Source: Litomosoides sigmodontis (lineage: Eukaryota; Nematoda; Chromadorea; Rhabditida; Onchocercidae). Taken from it: a stretch of 64,000 bases of DNA. Location: contig OY718803.1 in the NCBI GenBank assembly GCA_963070105.1, positions 6,739,823 to 6,803,822 of the forward strand. Direction: 5' to 3'. Below are positions 1 through 21,173 of this stretch, piece after piece. The notes under the pieces were generated by a model. The model did not search any database. It had not been told where the DNA came from and saw only the letters and a program-made list of their open reading frames with translations. A program made the position numbers and the translations under genes. Every line of letters starts with the position of its first letter. The first letter of the stretch is position 1.

Positions 1-398
1 TTCAATTGCAATATGAAAAAAGAAGCGTTTTGTTTTTAATTTGCATCCTTTAATAGAACACATAAATTGAGAAATTTACAATTTTATTATTTCATCATAG
101 TTAACTGGTAGTATTGCCGAATTGCTGTTGACGGTTGACATTAAAGCACTTGGAGGTTACCACTTGTCTCACATATATTAATCGTGTTGTCTCGTTATTG
201 AATCTTTGAAAGTTTCAGTTGATCTAAAGCTACAAGGATCAGATTTCTTCATATCTTTTTAATTAAAATATGCAAGAGATAAATTTTCTTCATATTATAA
301 ATGTATAATGCGAGATAAGCTGAGATGGACGAAATTTGCTCTTCTCTTTTCGCATTCTATTTTCCTAATTTCTTTTTTTGCTTTGTATCATAATTTAG

Positions 399-3300
399 TT
401 GGAAATGGCTGAGGAAAAAGTCGAACTACAAGTGTGAGCTTTTAAATCATTCCGTGATTAATTTCTGCTCCTTCATTTCGTCGGCATCATTGCTCATTTG
501 TTACGAATTAGCTGTGTTTTATGTGGTGATTCCACACTGCTTTCAGTGGAAAATTGATAACAATTTCGTGACCAAACAAAAAACATCCCTAGTAAGCACT
601 GTTTTGTTGCGTGTTAAGATCAAAAAAAATGGAATAAATTTTGTCGAAAAAGTTTGTTTAGCTCATTCATTTTATGCAAATTCCCAGATTACGAGTGAAC
701 TGGATTAAATGTATGAATTTTGCAGTCAACTGGCGACGCAGTGGTCTGGCTAAGAGTATGGATGCGAATTGTTAATTTGGTTTCTCCATTGCACGCTGCT
801 CATTCGTACCTTGCTGTTCAGGTTATTTTCGTAAAACTTGAATTACAGATGGTAAAGTTGAACTGTCAGTAATTCTGTACTGATCCGGTTTATTTCATTT
901 CAATTAGCTAGGTGTATATGCATATTGAATTTTGTTTTAAATCTATATTAAGCTAAGTAACTATTGGTAATTTCGAATTTATTGGAAAAATCTGAATTGA
1001 ATTTAATTAATCCTTGTTTAATTTGATTTACTTGAGAAATTTTGTTATTAATCCAATATGATGACTTGGCACAATGTACGTTATTTTGAATGAAGTATAG
1101 TTTGGTTCCGCATTAACAATAATTTCAGACTATTTCGAAAACCATCAATACATTGCTTAGGCTAAGTGGTACTGATGCGCTGATACATTGGATCTCTACC
1201 CGGCTGCTGCTTCTTCCGCCATCTGGTCAAATTCATTGTTTACCTGCGTACTGCGCTGTTCTTTCAACTGTCAGTCCTCCGCCTCTTGTCGAGGTCAGCT
1301 AGTTTGTGTTCAATTCGTTTAAATGTTTAAATTCAAAATCGGGTTACTAAGTTTCAGGTTACAGAAACACGTAGTAGTACCGTCAAGTATGATATATATA
1401 TTTTTTTATTTCTGTATTACTTTGGCGTATTTGTGTTTTAACTTTATGTGTTGCACTAGCTTTTCTCTTGGTAAGTAACTAATATGCCAAGGATAGATTT
1501 TTATAATGATTACTGGAATAGATGCTCAGAAGATGAAAGCACTTTATCATTTCTACTTTATATTTTATTTCAACTTGAGGCGAAACTTCTATTAAAATAT
1601 TTTATTAAAGTAACATGGAAATTTATGGTTTAAGAAGTAGGCAAAGCCATTCGGTGCAGTGATTTTTGCTGCTGGATCTATACATTTCTTCTCTTCCCTC
1701 AATTTTCTTTAACTTTTTACTTTTCTGTTTCATTTGTTATATCATTCTGTATTGGTAATTCATATATTGTCACTATTTTGAGAATATATGAATAAAAAAA
1801 TACATGAATAACTGCAGGCGCACATCTTACTTGCACTGGCTAGAGCAATTATTTCCGGGCGTTTTACGACTGTCTTAGAATATATGCCATTCATGTCCAA
1901 GGATTATCTTTCTATACTGGCACGTCCAGCTCTAAGCTCACTCACTCAACTCATCAAACAATCCAATTTTTCACCAAGAAGTGTGCAGGTTAGCTGTTTT
2001 TTAAATTATCATAATTATTTGCTTATTTTGTTTCCGTCATAGTGGCTAAGAGAGTTGAACAGTGCTGAGAATGTTTGAGCTTTTTCGATCTTCTTTTGCT
2101 ACAATTTTATTTCTGTAGTTAATGAAAGAACGCACCGAAACGGCTCCACATGACGGTCCTTTTTAACATGAAACATGAAACAACGTGGGCTAAATGTGCA
2201 GGTCATATGTTAGTAATAGTAAAATCAAAGTATTTTCAGGTAGCCGCTCTTCTTTCACCCGATAATGCTGTGGGTGAAACTCTGTTGTTGAATTTATTAG
2301 CACTGAATTCAAATGAAGTGCCGCTGCAATCCTATTCATTGGCGTTACATGCCTTAGCGCTGCTAATCATCGAGCGTGCCGACACAAGGTTGATAACCGA
2401 AGTGATGAGTCGTGTTTGTTCTCTAAAAACTTCCTCCAATTTGCTTCATATGTTCTGTGCCGATTTGAATCAACTAAAACAGATTGGTTTGCGCGATAAG
2501 TTAGCAGCTACCCTGGAACAGGCGCTAGATTTTGTACGTTTTTGCACGCTTTCTATTATTTGGGAAGTTGATAAGTGGTTGCTCGCTTCTTGCCTTTCAT
2601 ATGTAGGTATTGTCATTAGAAAACAGACACCTTATATTGAGTTTCCAAAAAATAAAAATCAAACCTGCCTAATTTGTAGGTTTTTTGCGGTTAGCTCTAC
2701 GGGTTCTTGATTTTGTTTGCTTCAGCTTATTTTATTTCATGATTACAAGTTGTTGGATCCATTTCAGGCTGGAAACGTAATCCTTTTTTAAGGTGAAAGA
2801 CGACTGTTTAGCTGGTGAGATGCTGTGGCAAAGTGTGTCAGTTAGCCTAATGGATTGTGAACTTAGACGATCGTTGTTGAAGCGCGTACTAAATGGTAGA
2901 AGACTTTGTCTGGAAGGTTTCTTGCTTACTTACTACCAGCAATTTCCGCTGCCATCATTTACGCTTTCTCATTGTAATTCGGTGGAAGGTACTACCGGAA
3001 ATTCCCAACACGATGCGTTAACAGCAGGACGTGTATTTTTTGATCAGGGACGAGCCATTCTAAGGTCCTTATTACGCGAAATTATAAATTTGATGCAACT
3101 TTTTTACTGCTTTATTCTAACATCTGTATAAAAACTTTAACACTGGAAGAATATTTACGCAGTATGGCTGAGAAGGTTGGAAATTTAGTGAATTTAGTTT
3201 TCTGTTCACTTAAGCGTTGATCATAATGAGAACCATCAATTTTTTAGTGAATGTGAAAATTAGCAACTGTGAATCGTCATAATTAATTTAGTAACTGTAA

Positions 3301-5348
3301 AGATTGAAAAGAATTGCAAAGGTTTGCCCCGTAAGATTTTGCATTAAAAATTTAATGATGATTCATATCAAGTAAGTTTTATAGTGTTACTGCTTCAGTG
3401 TTGACGTGGATAACGCCGTACGTGTAACAAGTCGAACACCGGTTGGGAAACATTGCTGGCATTTTACTGGAGAACGTACGATTAGGCCTCAAATGAGCTG
3501 CGTTAATGATTGGCTATGGAAATTAGCTTTACGACCGAAAAACGTGACATTGGAGGTGACCGGCATTAAAGGAGAACTTGAAGATCCCTTTGATGTAAGT
3601 TTTATAAACTTGCTAGCAAGTTGCCTAATTCGCTGCTTGCTTTATTTTACAGTGCATTACTGATTTTATTTTCGAAGAAGATTCATTCAAATTTTTTTTA
3701 GAAGTTGCCCCAGTTACCACGAACATTGCAAGCTGATCCTATTGAATCTAACGAAATGTATTTCTTCATTCAACAGAATAAGCGCTTAACTAGATCTATA
3801 CCTACTTTACGTCGTCCAAAGGCAGTTGAATGTTCATCACACCCGGTAACTGAAGAAAACTGTGTACTGTGGCACACTCTTGCCGTTGATTTACGATTAT
3901 TCTCTAATACGCGACAAATTCCACCCAGTTTCAATCGTGATATCCGACATCTCGATCACATTTATTCACGCGAGGTTCATAAAGTGGCTGTGATCTATGT
4001 TGCTAAGGGTCAGGAAGTAAGTTCGGGTCTTCAAATCTTATTGCTTACGTGTTCAGTAGGTCGAGTTTCTTGACTTCAAAGCACATTTTTGTCAACAAGT
4101 CATTTTAATTCAAATTTTTTGTTTTTAATGTGAAGTCAAAATTTAATCAAAATATTTTAACATGAATTTATCCAACTAAATGTTCGAGTAATCATGCATG
4201 TGCGCTAAATGTTTTAATCTGAGGCTTATTGTTCTCTCACAGAAAATACGATGTTTGTCTGTACGGAAATAGTGGATATTTTCTTATCAGAATAAATTTT
4301 GACTGAGGTCTGAAATTGGAAGCAGTTAAAAATTTTTCCTTTTTTAGGATAAAGTCTCAGTACTTTCCAATAACTGTGGTTCAACTGCATTCAATGAATT
4401 CGTTTTACGTCTGGGCTGGCAAGTGCAGATCGGTCACCAGCATTGCGGATATAGTGGTGGCTTATCTAATGGTGTAACAGCTGTGTATTATGCATCTGCT
4501 GATACGGAAATTATTTTCCATGTCAGTACCATGCTTGATGGTTTGTTTTTCATTGGTTTAGAACGATAGCGATTTATAAGTTTCTTGTTCTTGAAAAGCT
4601 ATCTTAAATTCCCATTGCAGCAAATATGTTGTGGCGCATAATGCAGAGTAGTAACTATGAAGTTAGGAAATACTGTAAATCATATTTGTAAGTAAGTATG
4701 ATTCAAACCATCGATAATCTCAGCAATGGGTTGATTAAAGTTAGGAGTGTGGAAATAGGCTGAAATAGAAATGGTCTGTTTTTTATTCACGATTATTTGG
4801 TTTTATCTGATCTTCAGATATGAGCAGGAAGCAGTTGTTGGGTAATACAGGCGGAAAATGAGTGACAGTTATTTTATGCACTGTGGCTTTTAAATTAAAA
4901 TTTTTTAGGCGATACTACCCATAAGTTGAAGCATTTGGGTAACGATGAAGTGCATGTAATATGGAGTGAAAACGATCGTCCGTATCGCCGTGACACAATT
5001 GCAACACGATTTTGTGATGTACTCATCGTTCTCTATCGAATGTCACCCTCCTTATTCCGGGTTCGAATTGAAACACAACGGCAGTTGGAGTTTGGACCGC
5101 TTTTCGATGGAGCTCATATCCATATTTGTATGCTACCACACCTCGTTCGTGACACTGTTGTAAACGCTTCTCGCGCTTATCGGTTATCTCAGCAAGATTG
5201 TGCACGACCTTTGCAGCATCGCGAAAAAGTATTCGAAGAAACGAGACACCAACTGCTTGTTCCATCTCCTTCATTTTCTATTTGTCAAACATTTGCTCTT
5301 TCAGTGAATTCATATTTACCTGGAAGTGCTACTACACTAACTTCCTGA
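399..5348 (+). CDS. hgap-1: Ral GTPase-activating protein subunit alpha (RalGAP alpha), C-terminal part
   Basis: Catalytic subunit of the RalGAP heterodimer, which switches off Ral-type small GTPases. Exons read at 399-431, 726-821, 1129-1293, 1818-1988, 2240-2533, 2793-3064, 3399-3594, 3702-4016, 4348-4540 and 4909-5348; phases agree and the sum is 2175 nt (724 residues plus stop). The last three exons hold the Rap/Ral-GAP domain: GWQVQIGQHCGYSGGL, then HLGNDEVHVIWSEN with the catalytic Asn of the 'Asn thumb', then FGPLFDGAHIH and LVRDTVVNASRA. These match vertebrate RALGAPA1 clearly better than RALGAPB or TSC2. Human RALGAPA1 is about 2,000 residues, so the N-terminal two thirds should lie upstream of the window. 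The first exon follows an ordinary acceptor (AG at 397-398), so its ATG at 405 is probably internal. Family call firm; the N-terminal exons are less certain because that part of the family is poorly conserved. Confidence 0.88.
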
Positions 5349-6537
5349 TATTTGTGACTAATCAACAAATGTGAGCATTGCGGAAAGTTAATTAAAGCTG
5401 GTGAGGTACGATTTTTTTAATCTTATTGGCTCATCATTTCTCTCCAAATATAAAAAAGGCCCTCGAAGATGTTTGTTCGACCCAGTTTTCTTTCTCTCTC
5501 GACGTTCCCGTGTCATTGTTTTTACCTTCTGTGATAACTTTTAAGTCGCCTTTACACTGTTCTTGATAATGCTCATTGGTAATGAAAAATGGTTATACTT
5601 TTACACCAATAGGTTATCAAGCATTTGTCCTTAGGTAATAGGTTCTCATCAAAATATTGCAATGATGAGAGATTGAAAAGGTATCGCCTTCGCCTCTTTC
5701 TGTAATAAAATTGATGCACTGTTATCATCTATCTTCATATTGCCCTTCAAATGAATTGCTGTGATTTATTAAATTAATTTTGTTTAATTAATTTTTCGCG
5801 CTTGTAGAAAATTATTCATGTTTTAGGAATACCTTCTCGTCACTCATTTCATAGGAGGTTTGACCATTGGAGGAGGAAGCTTTTATCTTGTACATTGATG
5901 TCTTTATTCATGAATTGGCGAAACTTCATGCCTTATCATTCCACCTAATGTATTTAGCGTGTGAAATATAACAAATATGGTAGTTTGATGCTATAGTTAT
6001 TACATATCAGCTATTACATGTGTGTTTAGAAATTATATTGGCGAACGGACACGTCGGTGCTCTTTGAAACGCTTGTATGTGAAATTATTGTGCAAATTTA
6101 TTATATTCATGGACTACAATCCAATTCAAATATCAAGTCTAAATTTTAATAAGATACAGCATGTTGTAGTTGACAAGTTGTGAATCAATGCTTACTTATG
6201 GAATGTTTTGTGTCGATAGAATACGGCAAGAAAAATCTATGATTATTCTTACTCTTCACGATTTTTGTTTCATCATCGGCTCACAAGGAGAAAAGCTAAT
6301 GATGTCTTGCTTTAAAATTGGGAGGGGTACATTTTTCCGCATAACACACATTTTGTGTGGTATTTCAAATAAGGCTTTTTCAAGTGCTCCTTGCATTTGC
6401 GGAAGAGTGGGTGGACCATAGATGAAACTTCGAACTATCCATACTGAGAATGTAGGGAAGAACGTCTTGTAGCTTTCCGGGGCAATGACAGGAATTGCAT
6501 TAGAAGTACACACATTAATCCACTTGAATTGTGGAAG
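5349..6537. other. Intergenic region between RalGAP alpha and LENG1
   Basis: About 1.2 kb of AT-rich sequence holding the RalGAP alpha 3' UTR and the upstream region of the next gene. Short open frames at 6170-6421 (+) and 6256-6567 (-) overlap each other and match nothing recognisable. No RNA gene or repeat is seen. Confidence 0.6.
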
Positions 6538-6547
6538 TTTCTTCCAG
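6537..6547 (+). promoter_or_regulatory. Putative spliced-leader acceptor of LENG1
   Basis: The stretch gtttcttccag ends three bases before the LENG1 start codon at 6551. No upstream coding exon joins to it, so it is best read as a trans-splice acceptor giving a 5' UTR of leader plus three bases. Confidence 0.55.
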
Positions 6548-6550
6548 AAA

Positions 6551-7807
6551 ATGAATATATTACCCAAGAAGAAGTGGCATGTGCGAACGAAGGAAAATGT
6601 TGCACGTGTACGACGTGATCAAAAGAGGGCTAGAGAAGAAGAAGAAAGAGTGAGAGAAAGAGCTCTACTTGCAGAACAGGAATATAAAGTTGGCTATTTT
6701 TTTTAAATAAATATTTAAAATTCAAGAGTTTCTGCATAGTAGACACACAAAATCACACATTAAGGGATGCTATCATTTTTGAAGAATGCCGTGTGAGTGA
6801 CGGTGTCATGGTGTGCTTAATGTTACTTTCGAATATAACTTCGTTACAACTCGAGATAATTTTTAACAAGTATTGATTGATTATTTGGCTTTCACTTTCC
6901 ATTTATTCAATTTTCCTGTCTTGGTTTCATCGGCATGCTACTGTAGTTGAATATTATAGGTAAATCTGCTTCGACAAAATGCCAAACGAATGGAGACGAT
7001 GTTTGGAGGTGGAAAAAATACAGACGATGATAATAACGCTCAGTTTACTAGCTCTTCCAGCCATATTAATTTTTTCGCTGATCTAGAAGCAGAGGACCGG
7101 AAGAACTTAGGTGTAGGAAATAGAGAGTATGAACTTGAGAAGAAGAAGGAACAGGAAGAATATGAAAAGAAAGTTGGCATCCTACAATATCTTGGACAAG
7201 GTTCCAGTGAGTTGACGAAAGTTCGTTTTTTAGATTTAATCGACAATTTCTTCACAGGCGCCTATTGACATCTAGTTCTCAATTATCTTCCTACGTATTC
7301 CGAATTTCTTTTTGGATAACTTGCGATTTTCAGGAAAAACCATGGTATGAAAAAGTTCCATTAAGGAAGGGAAATGAATGCAGAAAATCAGAAATTCCAA
7401 CAAAGAAAGAAAATGAGTCCACAAAATCGAAAAACCGACCACCTGTTATGGTGCTCACTAAACGCTTTGGAAGCATCCGTGAAAAAATAAAGAAAAAAGA
7501 ACATGAAAGGAAAAAGAAGGACAAGAAATCTAGTCATAAAAAGTCCAGAAAGAAAAGAAGACATCATGATTACAGTTCATTGGAAATATCATCAAGCGAA
7601 GAAAAGTCGTCTGATCTGGAAGATACTTCGAAGAAGCAGAAGTTGGAGATGCTAAGACAGGAACGCCTGGATCGAGAGGCAAAAGAAAGGAAGCGTCTTA
7701 CTAATCTGCTGACATCTTCAGAGAGCAATAAAGAAGTGGTTCGAAATGTTACGAAATACAATTCACAGTTCAATCCAGCATTGGCACGACAGAATATGAT
7801 CCGTTGA
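6551..7807 (+). CDS. LENG1: LENG1-family nuclear protein (Cir_N domain)
   Basis: Three exons (6551-6688, 6960-7220, 7334-7807) give 290 residues; human LENG1 is about 264. The N-terminus [20 protein letters not shown] is nearly identical to the vertebrate start and fits the Cir_N domain shared with CIR1-type splicing and transcription cofactors. Conserved landmarks follow in order: [18 protein letters not shown], then VGILQYLGQ, then the C-terminal [13 protein letters not shown] box. Between them lies a Lys/Glu/Ser-rich low-complexity segment (about residues 165-215) typical of nuclear RNA-processing proteins and probably a nuclear localisation signal. The start is fixed by homology and by a splice acceptor three bases upstream. 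CWC25, which has a related N-terminus, was considered and fits less well. The molecular function of LENG1 is not firmly known; association with splicing complexes is the general inference. Confidence 0.9.
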
Positions 7808-9286
7808 TCACGATGTTGATACGTTTTTTTGTTACCTCTGTAAAGCGACTAGTCACACCAACTTCTTTTTTATCTTTCTGTTAATATTTAGATGTCTCGT
7901 AAAATTTGAAATCCGATATGATCATAATGCTGAAGAAGTGATGGGTGTGATACTTCGTGAAACGAAGATTTTGTACTGTTAAAGTCTTTTCCGACACTAT
8001 ATAACTGAGTTAAATTTACTTCTATATTTTTTTAAAGATTGTGTGCAGCTCTGTATAGCGTTACAATTTATTTTTTACATTATTCTTACTGTTTGATGTG
8101 TCTACAGTTTTTACGTATCCGTAGACTTCTGCTTTTGTCAAGCAATTTTGTTGTAACGAATTAACGAGTTCGTGGAGACATATTGCATGTATTTTAGGAA
8201 AGGTCTACTCAGTTCTGAGATACGGAAACTAAATATGAAATAAGCCATCAAGATGTGCATTTCTCAATCTGGTCAGAACAGCATACCTACTTTCTGAACT
8301 ATTTTAAATGTTTGTCCATGGCAGCAGAAATTCGAAAAATCTGAATTAAAAGAGTAACGAATTACAAAACTGAACATGCAGTGACTTTTTTTTCTCCTCA
8401 AATATTGAGGACATGGAATTTGGAAAAATTATATGAATCGTCAAAAAAGGATCTTTTTAAGGAAAACTTAGTAAGAAGGAGGTGGGGTGAGAAAAACTAA
8501 TAAATAATTCCTCGTAAACTGGCATACATCAACTCCTTACAAGTAAGCATAAGCCTGAAGTTGACATTCATGGTCAGAAGGTCCTTTAGAATACACTAGG
8601 GTAAGGACTGACTGGGAGAAACATGAAGAGCGCGAGCGGAACAGTCTACCCGAGGCACGATTGCAAAGAAGATAGATTCATCCACGCAGACTTCTTCATG
8701 CAAACTAGTTCCGCGTTAAATTGCTCTTCCCCATCAATTACAGTTGTGGTGTTCCAATCGGTGTTCTCCACCTTCGAAATACACTGAGCGAGTAAACATT
8801 GCAATGATATCTTCAAATCTAAGTAAGCTCACACTTCATGTAACGAATCCTCGACTTTGCACTCTTCGGGATTAACCAAATACAGCCTTCCTTATTTCGC
8901 TTGTTTTCATTGAGTCTTAGTCAAAGTGATCGTGAGCACGTGTTTTATGTAAAATTTCTTAATCTTAAAATTGGATGTCGCAAGCGGCTCGTTCGGTAGT
9001 AGGGGGCTCGGCATATTTGTATGGTTGCTGTTATCATTAATAGTCAGTATGATTATTATTAACAAAAAACATTTCTTTGATGTTCAGTAGTCAGTTTTAG
9101 CAGCCAGTTAGTTTTATTAATTACTGAATCGATCTTTCATTCGGTAGCTTTTCTATTTTTAAGTTAGTGAAATGTCAGTAAGCAGAGAATGAATGTGGAC
9201 GAAGGTATCATGTTATTGTCATCTCTCATTTGAAAGAATTTGGAATTCATATAGGCTACCTCTATTTCAGTGCATATAATTTCAGG
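7808..9286. other. LENG1 3' region and TBCD upstream region
   Basis: About 1.5 kb without a supported gene. It should contain the LENG1 3' UTR and the TBCD promoter. No RNA gene, tandem repeat or mobile-element ends were recognised. Confidence 0.55.
9276..9285 (+). promoter_or_regulatory. Putative spliced-leader acceptor of TBCD
   Basis: The sequence ataatttcag ends one base before the TBCD start codon at 9287, the position expected for a trans-splice acceptor. A second acceptor-like ctatttcag lies just upstream (AG at 9269-9270). Confidence 0.5.
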
Positions 9287-17138
<7,852 letters not shown>

Positions 17139-17789
17139 GAATTAGATCTTATTTATTAACTATAAAACCTAAAACCATTCCTATTTAAACTTGCTTTCGA
17201 AATATTGTTTGCTCAATTTAATGTTTTTTTTTCTTGTTAGGCTTCCCCAGGAAATTCATGAAAATCAAAAAATGATGGATGTAATAGATACATGTAATAG
17301 ATTCTTAATGGCAGTTTTCGAGATATGCCTTTCTCTTTCTTATGGGCGATTGTGACTTCAATTTTTTATCAGAGAGTATTAGCACAGAATGTCAGATTGT
17401 TGTTAATTTGTTGGTATCTGAAAGTTCGTGCATTATTTTCGATCTCTTCATATGCAGCATAGTATACCAATATTCTGCAACCTATTAACTGTGATATGAA
17501 ATAAATGTTATGTTATATAAATTTTTCTCAGAATCGCACAAGTCTTCTTGCTACTATCGTCACTATGATTTCGAATATTTCTAAATTTATCTAAAAGAAA
17601 CTGCTGGAGTCAAAGAAAGAAAAGCTCAGGTAGTAAACTTTGGGTAACAATCTTCCGATTGGTAATTGAAGAATGATCTCTTCTCAGTGAAGATAATTCG
17701 TAGTGGTCTGTGTAAAGTTATAACATCGAGATTAGTGCAAAGGTCATGATTCAAGTATGCATATGTAATGCATTATTTTTTATAGGAGA
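17139..17789. other. TBCD-CTNNBL1 spacer
   Basis: About 650 bp separating two genes on the same strand. It holds the TBCD 3' UTR (AATAAA near 17500) and an AT-rich stretch leading to the CTNNBL1 acceptor. The spacing is compatible with either an operon-like arrangement or an independent promoter. Confidence 0.5.
17774..17785 (+). promoter_or_regulatory. Putative spliced-leader acceptor of CTNNBL1
   Basis: A T-rich tract ending in tttttatag lies four bases before the start codon at 17790. No coding exon feeds it, so trans-splicing is the simplest reading. Confidence 0.55.
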
Positions 17790-20700
17790 ATGTCTTCAAT
17801 CGATGTAACAGAGATTCTGCGAGGATCTACTGAGGTGATGGAAATTTTGTTTTGCTTTTTAGGGATCCTCAGTTGTTTATCCATTTGAAATTAGAACCCA
17901 ATTACTTATTTGAATGTCTTGGGTTCTGGATAGTATGTTAATTGTAAACAATATTAATTTAAGGTACAATCAAAACGACCTCGTATGGACATGGCGAATA
18001 TATCTACATCAACCGCCACGCCGGAAGATATCCTAGCTGCGTTGGAAAAAGATGAATCGCAAGGGCTGGTTGTTGATGAAGCAACTGTTAAACGGATTGT
18101 TATACAGGTCAAATTTCGATTGTATACATGCGCTTCAGAATTTTGAATATTTTTTTAACACAAACGATATTCTGAAATTTTGCAGTTTTTTAGCTGGAAA
18201 AACGATGTCTGAAAAATCGAGAGATGCGCATCAAATACGGCGATGAGCCAGCAAAATTCATGGAAAGCGAAGTTGAATTAAATGAAGCAGTACAGGTGCT
18301 CATCAATTTTTACAATATTTCTATCTTATAGCATATGAGTTATCTGCGGATGTTTAAGGAGATGCACGCATTGGCAACACAGCCTGACTTGTATGAATTG
18401 CTTGTTGATCATGGCGCAACGACTACTCTTTTGCAGTTATTAGCTCACGAAAATTCCGACATTGTTGCTGCTGTTATCAATCTTTTGCAGGTTCTCTAAC
18501 TTTTTGTACGAAACGTATAGGGATGTTTAACTCAGTGAAAATTTGGAAAGCTACGTGGATTGAAGTAGTTGTGACAAGAATTAGTAGATTTCCAAAATTG
18601 AAACGTTTTATAATAGGGAGTTTATGCTTAAGTGCTTTCCTTATTTGTCGAAAACCCACATATAAAACTTCGTCAATTTATTATTTGAAGGAATTAACAG
18701 ACGTTGATACGTTGAATGAAGGTGAAGGCGGCGCTGCGAAATTAATTGATGTGTTGGTTGCCGATCAGTTGATTGAAACATTAGTGCAGCAAAGCATTGA
18801 ACGTTTGGATGAAAGTGTAAAGGATGAAGCTGATGCAATCCATAATGCATTATCGGTTGTAGAAAATGTAGGTTTTAGATATTTGCTTACAATCAGTTTT
18901 CATATTATCGCATTTTCGAATCAAGATTTTTAATCTTCGGGAGATGACGGAGAAATCTGCCGTTAAATGATATTAATATTCGGGAGACTTAGCAATTTCT
19001 ATAGAATAATTTAATATTGACATATTATTTAGTCTTCATGTGTTTGGAAATGCCTTGAGTGCAGCAGATAGCTATGATTTCGAATAATTAAGTCACCCGA
19101 AAGCTGATCCTGTATTTTCATAGAATAAAAATTCTCATTTTGTAGGTGCTCGATTTCCGACCATCATTTGCTGATGTCTGTGTCGAACAGGGTTTGTTTG
19201 CTTGGCTTCTTCGTCGTGCAACTCAGCGAGGAGCTTTGGACGCGAATAAGATGTTTGCAAGCGAATTGCTTTCTTTACTTCTGCAATCAACGGAATTAGC
19301 TAGAAAACGATTGACAGAAAAAGTTGATGGCTTTGATTTGCTTCTTCGTGTGCGTTTTTATCACCCTTCGTTTTGAAAAATATTACACATTCAAAAAAAC
19401 ATACGAACATTTCATGTGTCGGGTTTTTATTTGATTCGCCTACGTATGAAGAATTTAAACTCTTAATTCAATTTAATACACTTTAGGCTTTGGCCACCTA
19501 CAAGCGTCATGATCCAGGAAGTGCAGATGAACGCGAGCATATGGAGAATTTGTTCAATGCTGTATGTGCGGCACTTATGTATGCACCAAACAGACAAAAA
19601 TTTCTAGATGGTGAAGGCCTTCAGTTAATGAACCTTATGTTGAGGTGACTGGTTTATTACAATAAGCTCTTGTAATTCTTAGTACTTTTCAAATCTTATG
19701 CTCTGTTTTATTTTCTGGTATTTACTTGTAGCTTCTAATTTTGAAGATCTCTATTGTTTTTAGGGAACGTAAGCAGTCACGTGAAAGTGCACTGAAGGTT
19801 TTGGATTACGCTACAAATGGTGCAGAAGGAAAATCCAATTGTGCTAAATTCATCGACATTCTCGGTGATTCTTTAACGGTTTTTTGACAATGGTAATTGA
19901 TCTGCGCTGGTGCTTTGGAAAACAAATTAAATGATTTATTTAAAAATTCTTTTGTAATACACAGTCATGCTTCCTGGTGCTCTCTCCATGTTGATCTTAT
20001 GTTTTTCTTGAGAGTTTTTTACAGGAATCTTTTCAGGGTTGCGAACAATTTTCCCGTTGTTTATGAGAACTCCATCAAAGCAGAAAAGAAAAGATTCAAC
20101 ACCAGATGAACATGAGGAGCATGTTTGTTCGGTGAAATACATTCTCTTTATTTGCAGTAAATGGTTCTTGTTGTTGGTATAGCTGAATAGGTATTTATCT
20201 ATTTGTTGATAAAAAACATTGTAAAGTTTTTGCAGGTTTTGGCATCTTTATTGAGGTCCTGTGGTGAGGAAGGACGTAACCGGATTTTTTCGAAATTTAA
20301 CGAACACGAGTATGAAAAGGTTGACCGTGCAATTGAACTCGTTTTAAAATATCAGTAAGTTTCTTCCGAAAATTTTCCTATTACGCAGGAAAAAGCAATT
20401 TTTTTTCGTTAGAAATAGAAATTTATTTCGTCTAAGAATATTTTAAGAAAAGTAGCCTATTAACAAATCAACTAATTAAAACATATATTCAGGGAACGTG
20501 TAGACCGATTTGATGCCCGCAGGGTTAATTTAACACAGAATAATAAATTATCTGACGATGAAATTGAGCAGTTATACCTAGATAAGTTGGATGCTGGTTT
20601 GTACACATTGCAACGGATTGTTTTAATTCTTGCGGATGTATGCTCAAATGCAATGCCTGGCTGCCGGAATCGGGCAGTAAAATTGTTTCAAATGCGGACT

Positions 20701-21173
20701 GGAAATGGAAAACTTACCAAACATCTTGTACCGGTTTGTTGTGTTAACTGATGTTTTTCCTTCAATATTATTTCTGTCGCTTTTGTTTTGTACTCTATAG
20801 AAGGGTGCCTTCGATTTATTTTTTCTTCCTCTTTCCCCCTCATTTTCACTTATTTTTCGTTTTAAAATATTTATTTGTTCGGAATATTGGCTCATATTTT
20901 TGAGATGCTAACCTTTATGCTTTCGCTGTTACGCAAACTCCCAGACGATGATTACATGAAATACCATTTCTCTAACTAACCAGGCTATATCTTACTTCAT
21001 TCGATGAATTGCTGCTATAATTGTTTTCATTTAGGAATGTGTTCACATGTTTCTATAGTTTCTGGTTCCAGGTTCTTGAAGAGTACGAAATTAATTTAGG
21101 CGCGGAAGCAGATGAAGAAAGAAAGCGTACACGTCAGCTTATTGCACGACTAAATGGCATTGATAAGAACTAG
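17790..21173 (+). CDS. CTNNBL1: Beta-catenin-like protein 1 (CTNNBL1)
   Basis: Armadillo-repeat protein of the Prp19/CDC5L spliceosomal assembly. Twelve exons: 17790-17834, 17964-18107, 18194-18295, 18359-18490, 18691-18867, 19146-19349, 19487-19644, 19764-19864, 20037-20131, 20236-20354, 20493-20733, 21072-21173. They sum to 1620 nt, or 539 residues; human CTNNBL1 has 563. Family stretches: FMESEVELNEAVQ, MHALATQPDLYELL, QSIERLDESVKDEADAIHN, ENLFNAVCAAL, DGEGLQLMNLMLRE, TIFPLFMRTPS, DEHEEHVCS, and the C-terminal LIARLNGIDKN. The N-terminus is short but keeps a basic SKRPR motif like the vertebrate nuclear localisation signal; the long acidic N-terminal stretch of the human protein is absent. 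Read-through of the intron before 18691 creates a longer open frame that was not used. Confidence 0.95.

Noticed and set aside
399..5348. RalGAP beta or TSC2 identity for the first gene
   Set aside because: The C-terminal GAP motifs (HLGNDEVHVIW, FGPLFDGA, VNASRA) follow RALGAPA1; RALGAPB and TSC2 differ at these positions.
6170..6567. Opposing small open frames before LENG1
   Set aside because: They overlap each other, have no recognisable homology, and the real LENG1 start with its acceptor lies inside the region.
18523..18690. Hydrophobic N-terminal extension read through into the CTNNBL1 exon at 18691
   Set aside because: It is intron sequence: a standard acceptor at 18690 joins in phase to the exon ending at 18490 and reproduces the conserved ARM-repeat sequence.
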